6,953 bases of DNA from Methanobacteriota archaeon. Lineage in GTDB: Archaea > Micrarchaeota > Micrarchaeia > Anstonellales > J096. The translations under genes and the position numbers were made by a program. Location: positions 1 through 6,953 of the forward strand of contig RFJG01000087.1 of assembly GCA_003694965.1 (NCBI GenBank), given 5' to 3'. The notes under the pieces are model-generated. The model was not told where the DNA came from, did not search any database, and saw nothing but the letters and a program-made list of their open reading frames with translations. Of this stretch, positions 1-6,831 are shown one piece after another (the stretch's first letter is position 1; the number at the start of each line of letters is the position of its first letter).

Positions 1-792
1 GGCTGGAGATATGCTCGTGGCATAGGTTGCTATAACCCCAATGGAAATAAGTTAAACCTCTCCCAACTAAATAGAGAGATAGCCAATTCTGGTTGGAATA
101 TATCAGATGGAGTTTTTTTATGGAGCCCAGCTCCCGTACGTACTTCTAATTCATTCTGTGGAGGAGGAGATGATAGGGGCATATGGCTCATGGATGGAGA
201 GACTCCAAACTGCTTAGAATACAAGTATAATTATTCAACATACCCATTAACAGTTACTTATAAAGGCTCTAAGTCTTGGAGCGAAGCCTGCTCTGAAAAT
301 AATGGCTACTACAAGAGCGGCGTATGCTATTATGATAAAAAAGATGTGAGAACTGCATGTAATTTATTGCCTAATGGCGCATTCGTAAATAATTCCTGCT
401 ATTATAACAACAACGACAGGGTAGCTTCTGTGTGCAAGTCATACAAGAGTTCTTTTAATGTTCAAGGAGGGGATGCAAACGGATATCCAAAAACAATACC
501 TAGAGTTTATGGGTTGCCAAGTGGCAACTACTGCTATTACCAACCAAAAGACTGGAGACAGCTCTGCGCTGTCAGAAATGGCTTCATTCCGCCAGGAGCT
601 AATAGATGCTATAACCCAAATGTTTTCAAGACTGCTGAAGACTTACTGTGCACTTACACTGCCTGTCCATCTACGCCACCTACTTCTCCAAGTGGTGGAG
701 GAGGCAGTGGTAATGGCATTGGAGGACAAGGTAGTTCAACAACAGGCCAGCAAGGCGTGGTAGGGGTAACCTACACAAAACCAACTCCTTAG
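1..792 (+). CDS. Cys-rich extracellular repeat protein, 5'-partial
   Basis: I do not recognise this protein. The frame is open from base 1, giving 263 residues before the TAG stop, so the gene begins upstream; the first in-frame ATG (190) is internal because matching Cys-Tyr sequence continues before it. Numbering from the window edge, the body carries a cysteine ladder: C97, C109, C120, C133, C145, C178, C189, C203, C217, most spaced 11-14 residues. Every second one starts a CYY or CYN motif (109, 133, 178, 203), and another CYN lies at residue 10. From about 222 the protein becomes Pro, then Gly/Ser/Thr/Gln-rich, a linker-like tail with no hydrophobic anchor. Paired cysteines and aromatic repeats suggest a disulfide-stabilised exported protein (inference; the signal peptide would be off-window). 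It ends 7 bases before the next surface-protein gene, so the two are probably co-transcribed. Possible roles are adhesin or envelope component; no enzyme motif was seen. Confidence 0.8.
   Translation, partial: GWRYARGIGCYNPNGNKLNLSQLNREIANSGWNISDGVFLWSPAPVRTSNSFCGGGDDRGIWLMDGETPNCLEYKYNYSTYPLTVTYKGSKSWSEACSENNGYYKSGVCYYDKKDVRTACNLLPNGAFVNNSCYYNNNDRVASVCKSYKSSFNVQGGDANGYPKTIPRVYGLPSGNYCYYQPKDWRQLCAVRNGFIPPGANRCYNPNVFKTAEDLLCTYTACPSTPPTSPSGGGGSGNGIGGQGSSTTGQQGVVGVTYTKPTP
289..651 (+). repeat. Protein-level Cys-Tyr-Tyr repeats in the partial first gene
   Basis: Residues 97-217 of the partial protein form four imperfect units of the form C-x(11-13, once 32)-C-Y-[Y/N]-x(9-12)-C, each sharing its border cysteine with the next. 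Units run C97-C120, C120-C145, C145-C189 (with an insertion of about 20 residues) and C189-C217. Units 1, 2 and 4 have an N-G pair before the CYY/CYN. The DNA itself is not strongly repeated, so this is an old duplication at protein level. Confidence 0.6.
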
Positions 793-799
793 TGGTATT

Positions 800-3700
800 A
801 TGAAAAGGTTGCTCTTATTCGTGTTCCTTCTTTCCTTTGCTTTCTCAACCCAAATAAATAGTTGTCAGCAAATAAGTGATCCTGGCACATACACATTAAC
901 CAAGTCACTAGACAACATCAACTATGTTGTTGGGGGCAGGGCTGGGAAATCCTGTATTTTCATAACAGCTAATGATGTAACCCTTGATTGTCAAGGCCAT
1001 TCACTAACTTACCTTGGCACAGAGAATGTTATTGGCATTCAAGTGGATAATAACAAGCAGGGAATAACGATAAAGAATTGCCTCATAAACGGCTTCTACA
1101 AGGGGATGACTCTGTTCCATTCATCCAACTTACTCGTAGATGGAAACACCATATATGGCAGTATGGAACAAGGAATAGACTCTACAATAGACAATTCAAT
1201 AATCTCCAACAACAACATAGAAGGAAACAAAGCAGGTATCCTTGTTGGAGGGTCTGGCAACACAATAGAAGGCAACACCGTCAACAACAACGCAGACTTC
1301 GGCATAAGGGTTGTTGCAACAACGAGCATAGTAGCTAATGACAATACAATAAATAGCAACACAATTTTCGGAGGCAACATAGGGATATCGTCATACGGCT
1401 CAGCTACAGATATAAGAAGGACATCTATGACAAACAACAACATAACATCTACAGCTACTGCCATACAGCTCCATAATTCTCAAGACGGCACAATAACGGA
1501 CAATATAATAACAGGGAACGCAATTGGCATTAAAGCAATCTCCTCTAGTGGCAACACCATAAGCAACAACATAGCTTGCACATCCTCTCAAGATAGCACC
1601 ACACAATCCTATTATTTTGATAGCAATTCACAAGGCAACACAGGTTCTGGCAATACAGGCTCTGTTGTTGACGATGGGAGTAATAGCAATTTCAATACAA
1701 AACCCTGCGATGTAAGTTGCGACCTTGGCAATATGGTAGTGCTAAACCAGGACTACCTGCCCATAAACATAACATTTGTTTCAGACAATCCCATAACAAC
1801 ATCAACCATCTACCTCTACAATAGGTCCATTTCATTGTTGGATAACCCATCAGTTACAGACCCTGCTGACAATTTCTTTTTCCATAACTTTACTAACTTA
1901 GGAGCTGGCATCTATCTTGTTAATGCTTCAACAAAAGATAGCAATGGCAATATAGGTGTGGCTCCAACGAAAATCTATCTATTAACCTCCTCTTCTTGCC
2001 CAACAGAGGCGGAGCTCTCAACAATATGCCAACAGCTATTCCCTGGAGCTTCTTACGATGGCAGTAGCGGGGCTTGTAAAACAATTGCTGGTAGTTCCTG
2101 TTTTTCTTATGATGCGAGCGCTTGCCAAAGCCAGCTCCCCCAAAACCAACTAAACATAAATGCAACAATACAATGTCCTAATACTCTTGTTGCCAACATA
2201 ACGGATGTCAACAACAACTCCGTAGCGTTAGCAGATGTATCTCTTGCTGAGAGTCCATCCAAGAGCGGCAAACTATCTGTTGATGTTGTTGCAACGGCCT
2301 GCTCCGATACGATAACAACAGAATCAACTTATGGAACAGCAGTCAACAACAAGGACTTCATATATGTCCAAACTACAGACTCTTCCGGTTCTCCATTGGA
2401 TAGGTTCAAGGGCTACATATATGGGCCACTCTCCAATCCCGTCGTAGATTACAGGGACAACTTAATAGATTCCGTTGCTGGCAGAAGCTATATATGGCTG
2501 CCAACACAGAGCATACCTTTGGACATGCCACAAGGAACATATGAGGTTGGGCTCTCTTCCTGCTATCAAGAGCCAACATACTTGCTTGTTGGGAAAGGCC
2601 AGTGTACCATAACACTCCATAATAGCGACAACGACTTGCGCATAAGGGCTTTGTTTGATGTGTGCAACATCAAAGATAGGAGGCACTCTATAAGAGTTGT
2701 CCTCTATAAAGGCTTCAATAACCTCTCTCCTGGCATTGTCAAGATATATCCAGATAGTTCTCAAGTTAGTGCCTCTCAAGTAGCTAGTCTAACCAAGATA
2801 AAGAGCGCTCCAGGAGGCGTTGCGGTTTTTGACATCCCCTATGAGCCTCCTGTGAGTGGCTTAACTTACAACATAGAAGCTAACTATACAGATAGCGATG
2901 GAGTTGTGTGGCGAGCATCGGCTAAGCTAGACCCAATAACTAATTGCTCAACAATAACAGAGCAGCCAACGCCATCTTATTCGGGCTTTCCTCAGTTCTC
3001 CACGAGCGGCATAACAGGAGATGGTGGCTTAGCATACCTAGACTTTCCGTATACTTGCACTTATACAATAACTGCATCTAAGCAGGGCTATAGAACGGCA
3101 ACAAACACAACAACCCTCAATAGCTGTTTTTCTGGAAAAACCCCCATATTAGACCCGTTCCTTTCAAGCATTCCTCCTGTGTTGCCACAAATTGGACAAC
3201 AGCAGGAAGCTAATGCAATAACACTAACAATAAGCGAACCAAAAGCTTCTATTGTAGCTGAGACACAACCAACAGTTATTGTCAACGCTACAGCTACACA
3301 ACCAATCATAGAGAAGATAGTCCTCAACGTTACTAACTCAACAGGAGATATCATAGCAACGTACAACAGCCTCAGCTCTCCAACAACTTCTCTTGATATG
3401 GTGGAGCAACTTGCTCCTCTTACAGATGGTGAGACCTACTCCCTAAATGCCTATCTCTACAATGGCAGCTCCATAATAAAGACTGCTAAGAAGGACATAG
3501 CAGTCTCTCTCCCATCCTCTGCTAAGGACAACTTCAGAATAGGGATGAGCTATGCCTGTCCTGGAGACAAGCTGTCTTTGACAGCTCAGGATACTTCTGG
3601 CAATGTTGTTAGTGGAGTAACAGTTATCCTTTCTTCTCCCACTACACCGTCAATTTCTTCTATCACAGACACCAAGGGAGAGGCAGCTTTCAGCATACCC

Positions 3701-4414
3701 TCATCTTCCCAATATAATTTGGCATTGTCAAAGAACGGCTTCAATGCCTTGCAGAGGGATATCCTTATTGTCCTGTGTTCACATCCCTGTCCTGGCGGCC
3801 TAGATAGGAATGCTAACGGTTTCTGCCCTTCTATATGTCCAGATGGTTCCCCAGTCCCTACAGACGGCTCACTATGTCCATTGCCTAATGTCTGCCCTCA
3901 AGGCTATACGTATTGTGATGTCTGCTCTGCTAATGGAAACCCTCCTTGCATACAAGCTGGTAGTGCCTGTACACAATCCAATGCAGACCTTTGCCTACAG
4001 TCATGTCCATCAGGAACAACATACTCTCCTGTGTGTGCTGCTGCGGGCTTAGGCTATTGTGTCCAGAATGGCTTAGACCCTAACAACATAAACAACTGCC
4101 CACCACCTATATGTACTGGCAATAATTGCGTTGCTGTTGGAAGTGATTGCGATTGTAGCACTGGAGACTGCATAAGTAATGGTCCCAACTGCCAAATATG
4201 CTATGGCAACGATTGTTCGTGGAACGGCAACTCATTTGATTGCACGGGGCCGGACTGCAATAAGTGCAGTGGTTCTAACTGTCTTGATACATCTTGGCTC
4301 AACAGTAAGAAAAAAGGCAATAATGGAGGATTTTCTCTCAGCGATTTATGGCCGCTCCTATTGGCTATAGGCTTGCTTGGCGGATATAAGGTGTATAAGG
4401 ATTACTATGCCTAG
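800..4414 (+). CDS. Giant membrane-anchored surface protein with beta-helix, beta-sandwich and Cys-rich regions
   Basis: This 1204-residue protein is almost certainly exported and attached to the cell surface. Residues 1-16 (MKRLLLFVFLLSFAFS) are a signal peptide, which fixes the ATG at 800. Residues about 55-300 are Asn/Ile/Gly-rich with recurring N-T-I, N-N-x-I and G-I steps, typical of NosD/PbH1 right-handed beta-helices. Residues 303-990 look like successive beta-sandwich stretches; the clearest, 925-990, resembles Ig-like or carboxypeptidase-regulatory-like folds (G-x-V-V-S-G-V-T-V, then D-T-K-G-E-A). A similar piece ends near 773. Residues 993-1161 hold 27 cysteines. Lysines 1170-1172 precede a hydrophobic stretch 1184-1197 and a basic KVYKDYYA end, a C-terminal anchor. 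N-x-S/T sequons are frequent (323, 341, 363, 375, 641, 695, 829, 843), as expected if it is N-glycosylated. It starts 7 bases after the previous gene, with only a weak GTGGT ribosome site. Function is unknown; adhesion or glycan binding is inference. Confidence 0.9.
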   Translation: MKRLLLFVFLLSFAFSTQINSCQQISDPGTYTLTKSLDNINYVVGGRAGKSCIFITANDVTLDCQGHSLTYLGTENVIGIQVDNNKQGITIKNCLINGFYKGMTLFHSSNLLVDGNTIYGSMEQGIDSTIDNSIISNNNIEGNKAGILVGGSGNTIEGNTVNNNADFGIRVVATTSIVANDNTINSNTIFGGNIGISSYGSATDIRRTSMTNNNITSTATAIQLHNSQDGTITDNIITGNAIGIKAISSSGNTISNNIACTSSQDSTTQSYYFDSNSQGNTGSGNTGSVVDDGSNSNFNTKPCDVSCDLGNMVVLNQDYLPINITFVSDNPITTSTIYLYNRSISLLDNPSVTDPADNFFFHNFTNLGAGIYLVNASTKDSNGNIGVAPTKIYLLTSSSCPTEAELSTICQQLFPGASYDGSSGACKTIAGSSCFSYDASACQSQLPQNQLNINATIQCPNTLVANITDVNNNSVALADVSLAESPSKSGKLSVDVVATACSDTITTESTYGTAVNNKDFIYVQTTDSSGSPLDRFKGYIYGPLSNPVVDYRDNLIDSVAGRSYIWLPTQSIPLDMPQGTYEVGLSSCYQEPTYLLVGKGQCTITLHNSDNDLRIRALFDVCNIKDRRHSIRVVLYKGFNNLSPGIVKIYPDSSQVSASQVASLTKIKSAPGGVAVFDIPYEPPVSGLTYNIEANYTDSDGVVWRASAKLDPITNCSTITEQPTPSYSGFPQFSTSGITGDGGLAYLDFPYTCTYTITASKQGYRTATNTTTLNSCFSGKTPILDPFLSSIPPVLPQIGQQQEANAITLTISEPKASIVAETQPTVIVNATATQPIIEKIVLNVTNSTGDIIATYNSLSSPTTSLDMVEQLAPLTDGETYSLNAYLYNGSSIIKTAKKDIAVSLPSSAKDNFRIGMSYACPGDKLSLTAQDTSGNVVSGVTVILSSPTTPSISSITDTKGEAAFSIPSSSQYNLALSKNGFNALQRDILIVLCSHPCPGGLDRNANGFCPSICPDGSPVPTDGSLCPLPNVCPQGYTYCDVCSANGNPPCIQAGSACTQSNADLCLQSCPSGTTYSPVCAAAGLGYCVQNGLDPNNINNCPPPICTGNNCVAVGSDCDCSTGDCISNGPNCQICYGNDCSWNGNSFDCTGPDCNKCSGSNCLDTSWLNSKKKGNNGGFSLSDLWPLLLAIGLLGGYKVYKDYYA
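962..1699 (+). repeat. Beta-helix (NosD/PbH1-like) repeat region within the surface protein
   Basis: Residues about 55-300 of the surface protein repeat in short rungs of roughly 20-25 residues, visible as recurring steps such as GNTI at 115-118, GNTI at 153-156, DNTI at 181-184, NNNI at 212-215, DNII at 234-237 and GNTI at 251-254. Runs of AAC codons at DNA level come from the Asn ladders. Related NosD and pectate-lyase-like helices bind or modify polysaccharides; no catalytic residues can be assigned here. Confidence 0.65.
4112..4282 (+). repeat. C-x-G-x-[N/D]-C mini-repeats before the membrane anchor
   Basis: Residues 1105-1161 of the surface protein contain CTGNNC (1105), CYGNDC (1134), CTGPDC (1148) and CSGSNC (1156), all C-x-G-x-[N/D]-C, plus the variant CSTGDC (1119). 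They are separated by short Asn/Gly/Ser linkers. The regular CX4C spacing suggests a string of small disulfide loops or metal-binding knuckles next to the membrane. I do not recognise a named family. Confidence 0.6.
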
Positions 4415-4469
4415 CCTTGCTATATGGGCAAGAAGGAAGGGATTAACAATTAAAAGATATCAGGACATA

Positions 4470-4473
4470 GGAG
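4470..4473 (+). promoter_or_regulatory. Shine-Dalgarno site of the SAM synthetase gene
   Basis: GGAG lies 4 bases before the ATG at 4478 and matches the archaeal anti-Shine-Dalgarno sequence; it supports this start. Two possible TATA boxes lie upstream: TATAT at 4421-4425, which would give a leader of about 30 bases, and TTAAAAGA at 4450-4457, whose start point about 26 bases downstream would fall at the ATG and remove the ribosome site. The first fits better with a used Shine-Dalgarno site, but neither is certain. Confidence 0.5.
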
Positions 4474-4477
4474 CTTT

Positions 4478-5635
4478 ATGATCGTTGTCAAGAATTCAAC
4501 AACAGTGCCAGCAGGGAATAGGCCTGTTGAGATAGTGGAGAGGAAAGGAGTTGGCCACCCAGACACACTAATAGATAATATAATGGAGAGCATAAGCAGG
4601 AAACTATGCAAGGAGTATTTGGATAACTTTGGGGCCATAGCGCACCACAATGTAGACAAGGGACTCATTGTTGGTGGTGAGAGCACTGTCTCATTTGAGA
4701 AGGCAGAGGTGACTAAGCCAATACACCTCTACCTAACCGGTAGGGCAACAAGAGAATATGAAGGAAAGAAGGTAGATGTTGAGAGCCTCTCAATAGAAGC
4801 GGCTAAGAAGGAGCTCTCAAAAGTAAGGAACCTCTCCATAGAGGAGGATGTAACATATGAGAGCAACATAAGGCAAGGGTCAGCTGATTTAGTTGAGCTA
4901 TTCATGAGGTCAAAGGTGCCTCTAGCTAATGACACGAGCTTCGGGGTTGGCTACGCCCCCTACAGTAAGCTGGAAAACACAGTTCTTGAAATAGAGGAGA
5001 GGCTCAACAGCGAGGCTTTTAAGCAGGTCAACCCTTGGATAGGAGAGGACATAAAGGTAATGGGCCTAAGGGATGGAGACAATGCTAACATAACCTTAGC
5101 GGTAGCCTTTGTTGCCAAGCATCTATCAAGTGCTGAGGAATATTGGGACAAAAAAGCAAAACTCAAAGAGGAGGTTGAGAGGATAGCCTCAAAGCATTTC
5201 GAGGAACCCAACATAAATATCAATACAGCTGACAGTGGTGACTCTGTCTACATAACTGCGACGGGTTCAAGCATAGAGGCAGGGGATGATGGAAGCGTTG
5301 GTAGGGGCAACAGGATAAACGGTATGATAACGCCTATGAGGCCCATGACTTTGGAGGCTGCTGCTGGCAAGAACCCCGTAACGCACGTCGGCAAGATATA
5401 CAGTGCTGCTGCATTCCACATAGCAAGGGACATCTACAAGGAGGTTGATGCGGACATAAGCGTCTCCCTATTGTCGGAGATAGGGAAGCCCATAAGCGAG
5501 CCAAAGGTGGCCAGCATAGAGGTGTATGGTAGTTCATTTGACGAGAAGAAGGCAAGAGACATAGCGGCATACCACCTTGAGAACATAAGCGACTTAACAT
5601 ATGATTTCATAGAGGGCAAGATAGGAGTTGCTTAG
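4478..5635 (+). CDS. mat: S-adenosylmethionine synthetase, archaeal type (EC 2.5.1.6)
   Basis: This enzyme joins methionine and ATP to make S-adenosylmethionine, releasing phosphate and pyrophosphate; it acts in the cytoplasm and supplies methyl groups and polyamine precursors. The 385 residues fit the archaeal MAT family (about 400 aa), which is very divergent from bacterial MetK. Recognisable blocks are KGVGHPDTLID (23-33, the ATP/methionine-site signature), HHNVDKG (56-62), GSADLVELF (134-142), NDTSFGVGYAPYSKLE (151-166), GDNANIT (200-206), and a long Gly-rich conserved core at 262-308 including GDDGSVGRGNRING and TPMRPMTLEAAAGKNP. All expected blocks are present in order, so the gene looks intact and functional. 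The ATG has GGAG 4 bases upstream. The gene is separated from the surface-protein gene by 63 bases and probably has its own promoter; its stop overlaps the stop of the opposite-strand kinase gene. Confidence 0.97.
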   Translation: MIVVKNSTTVPAGNRPVEIVERKGVGHPDTLIDNIMESISRKLCKEYLDNFGAIAHHNVDKGLIVGGESTVSFEKAEVTKPIHLYLTGRATREYEGKKVDVESLSIEAAKKELSKVRNLSIEEDVTYESNIRQGSADLVELFMRSKVPLANDTSFGVGYAPYSKLENTVLEIEERLNSEAFKQVNPWIGEDIKVMGLRDGDNANITLAVAFVAKHLSSAEEYWDKKAKLKEEVERIASKHFEEPNININTADSGDSVYITATGSSIEAGDDGSVGRGNRINGMITPMRPMTLEAAAGKNPVTHVGKIYSAAAFHIARDIYKEVDADISVSLLSEIGKPISEPKVASIEVYGSSFDEKKARDIAAYHLENISDLTYDFIEGKIGVA

Positions 5636-6102
5636 AGGGAGAGCTCCTCCCTTATCTTTTTTACAGTAGCTGCCGGCGTTTTTCCTGGCTTTATTACAAT
5701 GACATTGCTGTACTTTTCCCTAGCCACCTTCTCAAAATAGTCGAGCTGGACGGCTAGTAAGTTCTCTTCTATCTTCTCTTCTTTGTACCTTCTCTCGCGC
5801 ATCCTCTTGGCAAGAGTAGTTGGCTTCTCCTTCAATATTATCATTGCATCAAGCGGGAGTTCCATCTCTACTAAGAGGTGTCCTTCTATGATGACATCGT
5901 AGGGAAGTTCATTAAGGAGCTCCCTCTCAACCTTGCCAACATCAACTATGCGGGCATTGAGCCTCTTGTCATAGCCTCTTGCCAACCTCTTCTCATTAAT
6001 GTAGTGTGTTAGGTGTATTACTGCATAGTTGAGCTCTTTAGCAAGCTCGTCCGCTATTGTCGTCTTGCCACTTGCCGGAGCTCCACTTATCCCTACTCTC
6101 AT
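5632..6102 (-). CDS. AK6/Fap7-like adenylate kinase (putative ribosome-biogenesis NTPase)
   Basis: A P-loop nucleoside monophosphate kinase of 156 residues. Walker A is GAPASGKT (7-14) right after the first beta strand. An NMP-binding-like stretch follows (about 30-66), then strand DVIIEGH (69-75), whose E-x-H takes the place of the D-x-H Walker B motif described for Fap7. Next are strand AMIILKE (86-91) with a following Arg-rich lid-like helix (RMRERRYKEEKIEEN, 100-114) and a final strand NVIVI (133-137). This order is that of the AK6/hCINAP/Fap7 family, annotated in archaea as putative adenylate kinase; eukaryotic members act in small-subunit rRNA maturation with the uS11 protein. It is somewhat shorter than many relatives. 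The ATG (6102) overlaps the upstream gene's TGA as ATGA, with GGAG 8 bases upstream, suggesting translational coupling. Substrate and ribosomal role are inferred from the family. Confidence 0.88.
   Translation of the reverse strand: MRVGISGAPASGKTTIADELAKELNYAVIHLTHYINEKRLARGYDKRLNARIVDVGKVERELLNELPYDVIIEGHLLVEMELPLDAMIILKEKPTTLAKRMRERRYKEEKIEENLLAVQLDYFEKVAREKYSNVIVIKPGKTPAATVKKIREELSL
5635..5662 (+). terminator. Hairpin plus U-tract terminator of the SAM synthetase gene
   Basis: AGGGAG (5636-5641) pairs perfectly with CTCCCT (5647-5652) around a 5-base loop, extended by a G-T pair (5635-5653). The sequence TATC and six T residues (5657-5662) follow. This starts in the synthetase stop codon. 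Archaeal termination needs mainly the U-tract; the hairpin makes it look like an intrinsic terminator. It lies inside the last codons of the convergent kinase gene. Confidence 0.6.
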
Positions 6103-6815
6103 CCTTCTATCTCCAAATCCAATGTTGGGTTTTTGACAAAGAGAACCTTGTCCTTGTTCTTTGATAGGAAAGTGGCTAATAGCTTAGAACCATCTTTCTT
6201 AAGTGCTATTTGGGCCAGTGGCACATACTTGTAAGACAGGCTTTCGTGTGTTTCAGCTAGATAATTTACTTGTGTTCTGCCAACAACCCTAAGTCTGTAG
6301 AATGTGAAGAGCACTGATGAGGAGCAGGGGTTTATCTCAACCTTGTATGAAGGCTTTCCAGGTACATCAACCATTTCAAAACCTTTTATTCCATAAAAAC
6401 CGCTCCCTCCAAGTGATATGCTAAATGGGATGTATGTTATTTTACTGCCATTTGTGAGTTTCAAGAGGGAGGAACCGCCTCCATAGTACATCTCAGCTTT
6501 GTTGAAGAACATATAGCCATTCTTTTTAGGGTTGCTGAGGACAAGAGCGCCCCCTATAAAAACTAAGAATGCTCCTAACAGGAAAACAAACGCCAGAGCG
6601 GTGTTATTTCCATTTACGAGGTCACTTAATGCTGGGAAACCAATAGCAAGTAGGGCTAAGCCAGCTATGAGCAAACCCCAAGAGAGGTACTTGTTGTAGA
6701 ACCTCTCATATAGCAGGTTCTTACATTCGCACTCTCCATCGGGGCAGAGTTCTTGGTATGGAACGCCAGTAACTTCCCCAAACTTGGGAATATTGAGAGA
6801 TTCTTCTATTGTCAT
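6099..6815 (-). CDS. Two-helix membrane protein with N-terminal Cys cluster, unknown function
   Basis: I do not recognise this 238-residue protein. Numbered from the ATG at 6815, the N-terminal segment has C24, C29 and C31 (CPDGECEC), a CX4CXC cluster that could bind metal. A basic stretch (K32-K42) precedes helix 1 (about 44-64); a short polar loop and helix 2 (about 72-93) follow, then NPKKNG. By the positive-inside rule both ends face the cytoplasm and only the loop is outside. Residues about 100-238 form a soluble, strand-rich domain with Gly-rich turns (YGGGSS, SLGGSGFYG). A small membrane-tethered beta domain is plausible, but no family can be named. A TTG at 6830 would add five residues. 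I prefer ATG because the TATA-like block at 6833-6845 predicts a transcript start near 6815, that is, a leaderless mRNA. The stop overlaps the kinase start (ATGA), so the two form an operon. Confidence 0.82.
   Translation of the reverse strand: MTIEESLNIPKFGEVTGVPYQELCPDGECECKNLLYERFYNKYLSWGLLIAGLALLAIGFPALSDLVNGNNTALAFVFLLGAFLVFIGGALVLSNPKKNGYMFFNKAEMYYGGGSSLLKLTNGSKITYIPFSISLGGSGFYGIKGFEMVDVPGKPSYKVEINPCSSSVLFTFYRLRVVGRTQVNYLAETHESLSYKYVPLAQIALKKDGSKLLATFLSKNKDKVLFVKNPTLDLEIEG
6111..6114 (-). promoter_or_regulatory. Ribosome binding site of the AK6-like gene
   Basis: On the minus strand GGAG (6114 to 6111) lies 8 bases before the kinase ATG, inside the last codons of the upstream membrane-protein gene. 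With the ATGA stop-start overlap it supports the 6102 start and reinitiation by coupled ribosomes. Confidence 0.55.
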
Positions 6816-6831
6816 AGCAAGCTCTAACAAG

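Noticed and set aside
458..763. Overlapping +strand frame of 101 codons in the first gene
   Set aside because: It is embedded in the Cys-repeat gene in another frame, and no conserved motif or separate signal is visible.
190..792. ATG at 190 as the start of the first gene
   Set aside because: The frame stays open to base 1 with the same Cys/Tyr-rich character (CYN at residue 10), and no signal peptide follows the ATG.
1096..1464. Antisense open frame inside the beta-helix coding region, and similar antisense frames elsewhere
   Set aside because: These frames lie wholly inside well-supported genes, show low-complexity products mirroring Asn/Ile/Thr codons, and lack ribosome sites or recognisable domains.
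1190..1600. AAC-rich tandem sequence as a microsatellite or CRISPR-like array
   Set aside because: The repeats are short, irregular, in frame, and are explained by Asn ladders of the beta-helix; there are no spacers.
3803..3820. D-x-N-x-N-G motif (residues 1002-1007) as a calcium-binding dockerin or thrombospondin type 3 repeat
   Set aside because: It occurs only once in this form and the flanking residues do not continue the loop pattern; a calcium site remains possible but unsupported.
4416..4432. Small hairpin CTTGC/GCAAG after the surface-protein gene as terminator
   Set aside because: Only 5 base pairs with a 7-base loop, and no T-tract follows.
6816..6830. TTG at 6830 as start of the membrane-protein gene
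   Set aside because: It would lie upstream of the transcript start predicted from the TATA-like block, has no ribosome site, and ATG at 6815 fits a leaderless mRNA. It cannot be fully excluded.
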